Assembly (NCBI GenBank): GCA_010365175.1
Contig: JAAFGW010000073.1
Location: 1 to 11,265, forward strand
Direction of reading: 5' to 3'
From: Sulfuriferula multivorans
Lineage (GTDB): Bacteria; Pseudomonadota; Gammaproteobacteria; Burkholderiales; Thiobacillaceae
DNA length: 11,265 nucleotides
Shown here piece by piece: positions 5,537 to 11,265 of this stretch; the stretch's first letter is position 1; the number at the start of each line of letters is the position of its first letter. Under the pieces are notes generated by a model. It saw only the letters and a list, made by a program, of their open reading frames with translations. It was not told where the DNA came from and made no database searches. Position numbers and translations under genes: made by a program.

Positions 5537-8161
5537 ATGCAAGAAAAATACCTTCCTTCGGACATCGAGCGCGCCGCGCAGGCGCAGTGGGCCTCCAAAC
5601 AGATCTATCGCGCGGTCGAGACTTCGGATCGCCCCAAATACTATTGCCTGTCGATGTTTCCCTACCCTTCGGGCAAGCTGCACATGGGCCATGTGCGCAA
5701 CTACACCATCGGCGATGTGCTGGCGCGTTATCACACGCTACGCGGATTCAATGTGATGCAGCCGATGGGCTGGGATGCGTTTGGCCTGCCGGCCGAAAAC
5801 GCCGCGATTGCCAACGGCGTGCCGCCGGCTGCCTGGACCTACGCAAACATCGACCACATGCGCACGCAGTTGCAGGCGCTGGGCTTTGCAGTCGACTGGT
5901 CGCGCGAGCTGGCCACGTGCACGCCGAATTACTACCGCTGGGAGCAGTGGCTGTTTACCCGCCTGTTCGAAAAGGGCGTGATTTACAAGAAGCTGGCGTC
6001 GGTGAACTGGGATCCGGTCGATGCGACCGTGTTGGCAAACGAACAGGTAATCGACGGGCGCGGCTGGCGCTCCGGCGCGCGGGTCGAAAAGCGTGACATC
6101 CCGATGTATTTCTTCCGCATCACCCAATATGCCGACGAACTGCTGACCGGGCTGGACAATCTGCCGGGCTGGCCCGAGCGGGTGAAAACCATGCAGGCCA
6201 ACTGGATCGGCAAGAGCGTCGGTGTGCGCTTTGCCTTTCCGTATAAATCCGATGGCCAGGACGAAAAGCTATGGGTATTTACCACCCGCGCCGACACCAT
6301 CATGGGCGTGACCTTTTGTGCCGTGGCCGCCGAGCATCCGCTGGCTACCCGAGCGGCGCAGGACAATCCTGCACTCGCTGCCTTCATTGCTGAATGCAAA
6401 CAAGGCAGCGTGGCCGAAGCCGATATGGCGACGATGGAAAAGAAGGGCATGGACACGGGCTTCAAGGTGACCCACCCGCTCACTGGCGAATCGGTCCCGG
6501 TGTGGATCGGCAACTATGTGCTGATGAGTTACGGCGACGGTGCGGTGATGGCGGTGCCGGCGCACGATGAGCGGGATTTCGGTTTTGCGCAGAAATACAA
6601 CTTGCCGATCAAGCAGGTGGTTACCAATGGGATCGAAATGCAGCGTAAAGCTGGCAAAGACTTCCTTGAGGATGACTATGCTTATAACGACTTCAATCCA
6701 GAGACTTGGAAAGAATGGTATGGGCAAAAAGACAATACTCTTTGCGTAAATTCGGGTAAATACGACGGCCTTGATTACACGCAGGCGGTGGATGCCATCG
6801 CAGCCGATCTCGCGGTATTGAACCTGGGCGAGAAGAAAACCCAGTTCCGTCTGCGTGACTGGGGCATTTCACGCCAGCGCTATTGGGGCTGCCCGATCCC
6901 GATCGTGCATTGCGATTCCTGCGGCGATGTGCCGGTGCCGGCCGACCAACTGCCGGTGGTGCTGCCGGAAGACGTGGTGCCGGATGGTTCGGGCAACCCA
7001 CTCAACAAGCGCGCGCTGTTCGTCAATTGCGATTGCCCGAAATGCGGTGAACCGGCGCGGCGCGAAACCGACACCATGGACACCTTCGTCGAGTCGTCGT
7101 GGTACTACGCGCGCTATGCCTGCCCGGATTACGATGGCGGCATGCTCGATTCACGCGCCAACCAGTGGTTGCCGGTTGATCAGTACGTCGGCGGCATTGA
7201 GCATGCCATTTTGCACCTCTTGTATGCGCGCTTCTTTCACAAGCTGATGCGTGATGAGGGGCTGGTGGCGAGTGACGAACCCTTCCTGAATCTGCTGACG
7301 CAAGGCATGGTCATAGCCGACACGTATTACCGTGAATCGGCTGACGGCAAGAAAACCTGGTTCAACCCGGCTGATGTGACGTTGCGCGACGGTGTTGCGA
7401 TCTGCATTTCCGATGGCCAGCCGGTTATCGTCGGCGGCATCGAAAAAATGTCGAAGTCCAAAAACAATGGCGTGGATCCGCAGGCCTTGATCGACCGCTA
7501 CGGCGCAGACACCGCGCGACTGTTTACGATGTTTGCCGCGCCGCCTGAACAAAGTCTGGAATGGTCTGACGCCGGCGTGGAAGGGGGGCATCGCTTCCTG
7601 AAAAGATTGTGGCGGCAGGCGTATGAACACGTTCAGGGCGGTGAGGTTGCTGCGTGTGTTGGCGGTGAACTGCCGGATGCGGCCAAAACCCTGCGTCGCC
7701 AGTTGCATCAGACCATTCAGAAAGTGGGTGACGATATTGAGCGCCGCAAGCAGTTCAACACGGCGATAGCCGCGGTGATGGAATTGATGAACGCGCTGTC
7801 CAGGCTGGAGGGCGATGATGTCGTCACCCGCAGCGTGCGGCAGGAAGTGCTGGAAGCTGCCGCTGTGATGCTGGCGCCTATTGTGCCGCACATCGCTGAG
7901 GCACTTTATGCCGAACTTAAGCCGGGTGCTGCAATGGTGTGGCCGGTCGTGGACGAGGCCGCGCTGGTGCGGGATGAGATTGAGCTCATGGTGCAGGTCA
8001 ATGGCAAACTACGGGGTCAGATTCGTGTGGCTGCCACGGCTTCACGCGAGGTAATCGAAGCCGCCGCGCTGGAATCCGAGGCCGTGCAGAAGTATCTGGA
8101 AGGCACAGCCCCGAAAAAAGTGGTGGTAGTGCCGGGACGTTTGGTTAATATCGTCATATGA
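5537..8161 (+). CDS. leuS: Leucyl-tRNA synthetase
   Basis: This class Ia synthetase charges tRNA-Leu with leucine. At 874 residues it compares with 860 in E. coli. The HIGH-type signature is HMGH (49-52) after PYPSGKL. The CP1 editing domain carries the threonine-rich TTRADT (249-254) and HDERD (343-347), which hydrolyse mischarged tRNA. Probable zinc-binding cysteines are C459/C462 and C498/C500/C503. DTFVESSWYYARY and YVGGIEHAILHLLYARFFHKL mark the catalytic core. KMSKS is at 637-641. The anticodon-binding and C-terminal domains follow, with VQVNGKLRGQI near the end. ATG 5537 was preferred over the adjacent in-frame GTG 5534 because family members start MQEKY. A patch at 6641-6760 is about 41% GC, unlike the rest. 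The stop overlaps lptE by ATGA. Confidence 0.98.
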   Translation: MQEKYLPSDIERAAQAQWASKQIYRAVETSDRPKYYCLSMFPYPSGKLHMGHVRNYTIGDVLARYHTLRGFNVMQPMGWDAFGLPAENAAIANGVPPAAWTYANIDHMRTQLQALGFAVDWSRELATCTPNYYRWEQWLFTRLFEKGVIYKKLASVNWDPVDATVLANEQVIDGRGWRSGARVEKRDIPMYFFRITQYADELLTGLDNLPGWPERVKTMQANWIGKSVGVRFAFPYKSDGQDEKLWVFTTRADTIMGVTFCAVAAEHPLATRAAQDNPALAAFIAECKQGSVAEADMATMEKKGMDTGFKVTHPLTGESVPVWIGNYVLMSYGDGAVMAVPAHDERDFGFAQKYNLPIKQVVTNGIEMQRKAGKDFLEDDYAYNDFNPETWKEWYGQKDNTLCVNSGKYDGLDYTQAVDAIAADLAVLNLGEKKTQFRLRDWGISRQRYWGCPIPIVHCDSCGDVPVPADQLPVVLPEDVVPDGSGNPLNKRALFVNCDCPKCGEPARRETDTMDTFVESSWYYARYACPDYDGGMLDSRANQWLPVDQYVGGIEHAILHLLYARFFHKLMRDEGLVASDEPFLNLLTQGMVIADTYYRESADGKKTWFNPADVTLRDGVAICISDGQPVIVGGIEKMSKSKNNGVDPQALIDRYGADTARLFTMFAAPPEQSLEWSDAGVEGGHRFLKRLWRQAYEHVQGGEVAACVGGELPDAAKTLRRQLHQTIQKVGDDIERRKQFNTAIAAVMELMNALSRLEGDDVVTRSVRQEVLEAAAVMLAPIVPHIAEALYAELKPGAAMVWPVVDEAALVRDEIELMVQVNGKLRGQIRVAATASREVIEAAALESEAVQKYLEGTAPKKVVVVPGRLVNIVI

Positions 8162-8655
8162 ACCGTCGAATCTTTCTTGCTGCCTTTCCTGCCGTACTCG
8201 TTGCGGGGTGTGGTTTTCAGTTGCGTCGTCTGGAGGGCATCCCGTTTGCCAGCTTGTATGTCGATGCGCCGCCCAATAGTGTCGTGGCGCAGCACATCAT
8301 TGCATCGTTGAAATCCAATAAAGCCACCCGGTTGGCTGATAGTGCGACCGAAGCGGAAGCCGTGTTGAAAATCCACAGCGAAACGCGCAGAAAGTCCATT
8401 CTGTCGCTGTCCGGTGCAGGGCGGGTCACTGAATACCGCCTGGATTTAAACGTGAGCTATACCGTCAGCGGCAAGAACGACCGTGCGCTGGCCGCGCCGG
8501 AAGTGATTGAACTCAGCCGCGATCTGACCTACGACGACTCACTGTTGTTGGCCAAGTCAGCGGAGGAGGGATTGTTAAATCGAGATATGGAAGATGACGC
8601 CACGCGCCGGATCCTGCGACGTCTCCAGTCGATCAAGCCCGGCGGCGGCAGTTGA
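8158..8655 (+). CDS. lptE: LPS-assembly lipoprotein LptE
   Basis: LptE is the outer-membrane lipoprotein that plugs the LptD barrel and helps insert lipopolysaccharide in the outer leaflet. The 165-residue protein has a lipoprotein signal peptide (MNRRIFLAAFPAVLVAGC) with lipobox VAGC and the lipidated Cys at residue 18, followed by the family's GFQLR motif. The middle has the typical TEYRLDLNVSYTV strand region, and the C terminus the LLAKSAEEGLLNRDMEDDA helix ahead of RRILRRL. Sequence conservation in LptE is low, so the call rests on the lipobox, the GFQLR start and the classic position between leuS and holA. The start overlaps the leuS stop (ATGA) and the stop overlaps the holA start (TTGA), giving tight translational coupling. 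Confidence 0.93.
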   Translation: MNRRIFLAAFPAVLVAGCGFQLRRLEGIPFASLYVDAPPNSVVAQHIIASLKSNKATRLADSATEAEAVLKIHSETRRKSILSLSGAGRVTEYRLDLNVSYTVSGKNDRALAAPEVIELSRDLTYDDSLLLAKSAEEGLLNRDMEDDATRRILRRLQSIKPGGGS

Positions 8656-9689
8656 ACATTCCGGCTGAGCGTTTGCCAGATCAGCTTGAACGTGGCCTTG
8701 CTGCGTTGTATGTGGTGGTGGGTGACGAGCCGCTCGCCGCACAAGAAGCCAGCGATGCCATCCGCGCGGCAGCGCGAAAGGCAGGACACAGCGAACGCAA
8801 TGTCTACACTGTCTTGGGCCGCTACAACTGGCAGGGGATCTTTGCCAGTGGCGACAATCTTTCGTTGTTTGGCGAACGGCGGCTGACTGAAATCCGCATT
8901 CCCTCCGGAAAACCCGGCATCGATGGCGCCAAGGCGCTTGAGGCCTATTCGGCCAAATTGCCTGCTGACACGCTCACCCTGATCAATTTGCCGGGTCTGG
9001 ACTATAAGACCATGCAGACGCGCTGGTTTTCTGCGCTGGCTAAAACGGGTGTGGTGGTTGAGGCGCGCCCCATTGACCGTGCACAATTACCTGCCTGGAT
9101 TGACCGACGGTTATCCAGGCAGGGATTGAAGGCAGAGCGCGCTGCGCTGGATTTTTTGGCCGACCAGGTTGAAGGTAATCTGCTCGCGGCGCAGCAGGAA
9201 ATCGACAAGCTTGCTTTGCTGCTGCCGCCTGGAACCGTGACACGGGCCGATGTCGAACATGCGGTGGTCGATGTGAGCCGGCTGGAAGCAGACGCGCTTC
9301 AGGATGCCTTGTATATGGGCGATGGTGCGCGTTTTGCGCAAATTGTGACCGACCTCAAAGATGCGGGTGAGGCCGTGCCGGCTATCCTGTGGCAGGTGTC
9401 ATCAGCGGTGCGTTTGCTGCTCAGGTTAAAATACGCTGTTGCACAGGGTGAAAGTCTGCCTGGCTTGATGCGGACGTTGTGGGGGCGCGACAAACAACGC
9501 GCACCCCAGATCGAGCGGGCAGTGAAACGACTGGATCTGGCGCGAGTCGAAATGGCGCTGGCTGATCTGGCCTTGATCGATCGCCAGGCCAAAGGGCTGG
9601 AACGGGTCGGCGATCCCTGGGATACCTTGCTGCGCATTGGCATCTCGCTGGCCGCCCCTAAAAGTATTGGAAAAAATAATGGACGTTAA
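8652..9689 (+). CDS. holA: DNA polymerase III delta subunit HolA
   Basis: HolA is the clamp-loader subunit that opens the beta sliding clamp. The 345-residue protein matches the usual length (about 340). The N-terminal LERGLAALYVVVGDEPLAAQEA (about 12-33) is the HolA signature, where the family has a degenerate, non-ATP-binding P-loop region. LSLFGERRLTEIRIP (about 73-87) contains the Leu/Phe clamp-binding element. The later EGNLLAAQQEIDKLALL segment (about 173-190) and the domain III helices ending in DPWDTLLRIGISLA complete the family pattern. The start is TTG 8652, overlapping the lptE stop as TTGA; this places the protein start at the family position, and no ATG lies nearby. The 3' end overlaps proA by 11 nt. 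Confidence 0.93.
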   Translation: MNIPAERLPDQLERGLAALYVVVGDEPLAAQEASDAIRAAARKAGHSERNVYTVLGRYNWQGIFASGDNLSLFGERRLTEIRIPSGKPGIDGAKALEAYSAKLPADTLTLINLPGLDYKTMQTRWFSALAKTGVVVEARPIDRAQLPAWIDRRLSRQGLKAERAALDFLADQVEGNLLAAQQEIDKLALLLPPGTVTRADVEHAVVDVSRLEADALQDALYMGDGARFAQIVTDLKDAGEAVPAILWQVSSAVRLLLRLKYAVAQGESLPGLMRTLWGRDKQRAPQIERAVKRLDLARVEMALADLALIDRQAKGLERVGDPWDTLLRIGISLAAPKSIGKNNGR

Positions 9690-10956
9690 AAACTACATGC
9701 AAACGCTGGGCAAACAGGCGCGCGACGCCTCGCGTGATATTGCCCGTGCCGACACCAACCAGAAAAATCATGCGCTGTTGGCGATCGCGGCGGCGATCCG
9801 TCGTGACGCCATCAAATTGCTCGAAGCCAATGCGCGCGACATGGAACACGCACGTGCCAATGGGCTTGATGCGGCGCTGCTGGATCGTCTTGAAATCACC
9901 GCAAGCACCGTGACGAGCATGGCAGAAGGCCTGGAGCAGATTGCTGCGCTGCCCGATCCAGTCGGCGAAATCACCGATCTAAAATACCGTCCTTCCGGCA
10001 TACAGGTGGGCAAGATGCGGGTGCCGCTCGGCGTTATTGGCATCATTTACGAAGCGCGCCCCAACGTCACGGCAGACGCGGCCGGGTTGTGCCTGAAATC
10101 GGGTAATGCTGCGATCCTGCGCGGCGGCTCTGAAGCCCTGCACTCCAATCAGGCGGTTGCTGCCTGTGTGCGCGAAGGACTGGAAGTCGCCGGCCTCCCC
10201 GCCACCGTGGTGCAGGTGGTTGAAACAACCGACCGCGCCGCTGTGGGCGAACTCATTACCATGAAGGATTATGTCGACGTGATCGTTCCGCGCGGGGGCA
10301 AGGGGCTGATTGAACGCATTACCGGCGAGGCGCGGGTTCCCGTGATCAAACATCTGCACGGCAACTGCCATGTGTATGTGGATGATCGGGCGGATCAGGC
10401 CAAAGCGGTGAAAATCGTCGACAACGCCAAGACCCAGCGCTACGGCACGTGTAACACCACCGAGTCGCTGCTGGTCGCACGCAACGTGGCCGATGCTGTG
10501 TTGCCCGAGATTGGTCGGGTGTTGACCGGAAAAGGGGTGGAAATGCGTGGCTGCCCGGAATCCCTGCGCATTTTGCAGGGCGCCACCATTGCCGCAGACA
10601 AGCTGAAAGCGGCGGTGGAAGCCGACTGGGAAGAGGAATATCTGGGCCCCATCATCGCGGTCAAGGTGGTTGACGATATCGACGCTGCGATGGAGCACAT
10701 CAATGCCCATGGCTCCCACCACACAGATGCCATTGTTACCGAAGACTACGGCCGCGCGCGGCGCTTTCTGCGCGAGGTGGATTCGGCCAGCGTGGTGGTC
10801 AATGCGTCCACCCGCTTTGCAGACGGATTTGAATACGGCCTCGGCGCGGAAATCGGTATTTCCACCGACAAGATCCATGCGCGTGGTCCAGTCGGGCTGG
10901 AAGGGTTGACCAGCCAGAAGTGGGTGGTACTGGGAGATGGCCACATCCGTGGCTAG
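9679..10956 (+). CDS. proA: Gamma-glutamyl phosphate reductase ProA
   Basis: ProA carries out the second step of proline synthesis, the NADPH-dependent reduction of glutamyl 5-phosphate to glutamate 5-semialdehyde, in an aldehyde dehydrogenase-like fold. The 425-residue protein is full length (E. coli 417). Visible motifs are GVIGIIYEARPNVTADAAGL, LKSGNAAILRGGSEA, the nucleotide-binding IVPRGGKGLIERI, the catalytic Cys258 in RYGTCNTTESLL, and the C-terminal NASTRFADGFEYGLGAEIGIS with RGPVGLEGLTS. The start is ATG 9679, which overlaps holA by 11 nt; ATG 9697 is a less likely alternative. The TAG stop is part of the CTAG target immediately left of the 282-bp element. No proB is in the window. 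Confidence 0.97.
   Translation: MDVKNYMQTLGKQARDASRDIARADTNQKNHALLAIAAAIRRDAIKLLEANARDMEHARANGLDAALLDRLEITASTVTSMAEGLEQIAALPDPVGEITDLKYRPSGIQVGKMRVPLGVIGIIYEARPNVTADAAGLCLKSGNAAILRGGSEALHSNQAVAACVREGLEVAGLPATVVQVVETTDRAAVGELITMKDYVDVIVPRGGKGLIERITGEARVPVIKHLHGNCHVYVDDRADQAKAVKIVDNAKTQRYGTCNTTESLLVARNVADAVLPEIGRVLTGKGVEMRGCPESLRILQGATIAADKLKAAVEADWEEEYLGPIIAVKVVDDIDAAMEHINAHGSHHTDAIVTEDYGRARRFLREVDSASVVVNASTRFADGFEYGLGAEIGISTDKIHARGPVGLEGLTSQKWVVLGDGHIRG
10953..10956. repeat. Left copy of the CTAG flanking direct repeat
   Basis: CTAG adjoins the left inverted repeat and is repeated at 11239-11242. It contains the proA stop codon TAG. Because CTAG is its own reverse complement, it could be a 4-bp target duplication, or a 2-bp TA duplication plus one more inverted-repeat base on each side. 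Confidence 0.75.
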
Positions 10957-10974
10957 TGTCGTGAATCAGAAATA
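10957..10974 (+). repeat. Left terminal inverted repeat of the element
   Basis: TGTCGTGAATCAGAAATA matches the reverse complement of 11221-11238 at 17 of 18 positions, the single difference being C against T at position 4. Including the flanking CTAG, the match is 21 of 22. Confidence 0.85.
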
Positions 10975-11011
10975 TCGCAACATGAAACGGCGTATTTTCC
11001 TAAAGGATACC

Positions 11012-11024
11012 GTCCCTACGGGAC
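11012..11024. repeat. Short hairpin inside the element
   Basis: GTCCC and GGGAC pair around a TAC loop. This is the first of three internal inverted repeats. A second, wider one pairs TCCGCA (11029-11034) with TGCGGA (11094-11099), with further GGC/GCC pairing inward. Confidence 0.55.
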
Positions 11025-11100
11025 ATATTCCGCATGGCGGCGTTACTCGTCGTTGTCATAGAGCCAGCCATGTCGCCTCCTCGCGCCTTGCCCTGCGGAG

Positions 11101-11136
11101 CGTGGTTGTTGCCGCTTTAGCGGCTTTACAACCACG
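11101..11136. repeat. Compound hairpin inside the element
   Basis: CGTGGTTGT (11101-11109) pairs perfectly with ACAACCACG (11128-11136), and nested within it GCCGC (11111-11115) pairs with GCGGC (11120-11124) around TTTA. It would fold on either strand. No T run follows, so it is not a canonical terminator. Confidence 0.75.
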
Positions 11137-11142
11137 GCCTGC

Positions 11143-11183
11143 CCTTTATGCCTTTATGCCCTTCAGGGTGCTCCAGGGTGCTT
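11143..11183. repeat. Two short tandem duplications inside the element
   Basis: CCTTTATG occurs twice in tandem (11143-11150, 11151-11158), followed shortly by CAGGGTGCT(C/T) twice in tandem (11164-11173, 11174-11183). They lie side by side in the right third of the element and suggest local slippage. Confidence 0.6.
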
Positions 11184-11220
11184 GCGGGCGAAAAAATCCA
11201 TCCGTTTTATTTTGTTCCCC

Positions 11221-11238
11221 TATTTCTGATTCACAACA
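11221..11238 (-). repeat. Right terminal inverted repeat of the element
   Basis: Read on the minus strand this is TGTTGTGAATCAGAAATA, the partner of 10957-10974. Confidence 0.85.
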
Positions 11239-11242
11239 CTAG
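11239..11242. repeat. Right copy of the CTAG flanking direct repeat
   Basis: CTAG directly follows the right inverted repeat and matches the copy at 10953-10956. Two bases later the nadD ATG begins. Confidence 0.75.
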
Positions 11243-11244
11243 TG

Positions 11245-11265
11245 ATGCCGCCGATCGGAATTTTC
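11245..11265 (+). CDS. nadD: Start of nicotinate-nucleotide adenylyltransferase NadD (only seven codons in window)
   Basis: Only MPPIGIF is visible. This fits the opening of NadD, which continues as G-G-T-F-D-P-x-H, the nucleotidyltransferase signature. nadD is the usual gene after proA or holA in betaproteobacterial leuS operons. NadD adenylylates nicotinate mononucleotide in NAD synthesis. The call rests on seven residues and gene order. The CTAG-flanked element separates it from proA; without the element, only two bases would lie between the proA stop and this ATG. No Shine-Dalgarno is visible before the start. Confidence 0.6.

Larger units (their letters stand above)
10957..11238. mobile_element. 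MITE-like non-autonomous transposable element, 282 bp
   Basis: The segment starts with TGTCGTGAATCAGAAATA (10957-10974) and ends with the inverse of TGTTGTGAATCAGAAATA (11221-11238), so 17 of 18 terminal bases are inverted repeats. CTAG flanks both sides. There is no coding sequence with transposase motifs, and the length and architecture are those of a MITE moved in trans by a full-length element. CTAG fits the YTAR target known for IS5-group elements. A TA duplication of the IS630/Tc1 type fits equally well if the outer G of CTAG is counted in the repeat. The interior contains three hairpins and two short tandem repeats. It lies precisely between the proA stop and the nadD start. The family is not identified. 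Confidence 0.82.

Noticed and set aside
9979..10944. Minus-strand open frame of 321 codons opposite proA
   Set aside because: Antisense to the full-length, motif-complete proA. Its translation shows no domain and has the His/Gly-rich composition typical of antisense frames.
10937..11242. 101-codon frame spanning the proA end and the element
   Set aside because: It starts inside proA in another frame and runs across inverted repeats and hairpins. It has no transposase motif (no DDE-like pattern), so it does not represent a transposase remnant.
1..11265. CRISPR array, tRNA, rRNA, toxin-antitoxin or phage-defence genes
   Set aside because: No regularly spaced repeats, cloverleaf sequences or rRNA segments are seen, and every sizeable gene is assigned to a housekeeping or small conserved family. 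The only mobile-type structure is the 282-bp element.

Overview
The window looks like a chromosomal segment of a GC-rich betaproteobacterium, probably a chemolithoautotroph of the Nitrosomonadales type (Thiobacillus, Sulfuriferula and relatives). The evidence is a short class I (bacterial, octameric-type) phosphoribulokinase of the Calvin cycle, and the order leuS-lptE-holA-proA-nadD, which I recall as typical of Betaproteobacteria. Genus-level placement is inference.

Layout: (1) 1-1323, minus strand: the N-terminal 441 residues of the UvrD helicase, running off the left edge. (2) 1370-3348, plus strand: a divergent run of small genes. These are a MoaD/ThiS-like ubiquitin-fold protein without the usual C-terminal Gly-Gly, a membrane-anchored Sel1-repeat protein, the ribosome-rescue hydrolase ArfB, a VF530-type DNA-binding protein, and a small acidic protein overlapping it by ATGA. 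(3) 3349-3569: 221 bp without a convincing gene, followed by a small Lys/Arg/Glu-rich protein with a TTG start and a strong ribosome binding site. (4) A perfect 18-bp-stem hairpin at 3825-3863 separates this from two minus-strand genes, phosphoribulokinase (3877-4764) and a secreted GlcG/HbpS-like protein (4867-5364). (5) 5537-10956, plus strand: a tightly packed housekeeping operon of leuS, lptE, holA and proA, with every junction overlapping (4, 4 and 11 nt). It covers leucyl-tRNA charging, LPS transport, the DNA polymerase clamp loader and proline synthesis. (6) 10957-11238: a 282-bp non-coding element with near-perfect terminal inverted repeats, flanked by CTAG on both sides. (7) The first seven codons of what looks like nadD at the right edge.

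The most notable structure is the 282-bp element. It has the architecture of a MITE (a non-autonomous miniature transposable element). It sits exactly between the proA stop codon and the nadD start codon; removing it restores a junction of only two bases between stop and start. Its interior holds several hairpins and short tandem repeats, and no transposase. Other points worth a look are the MoaD-like protein lacking diglycine and a roughly 41% GC patch inside leuS. I see no CRISPR array, tRNA, rRNA or defence system.
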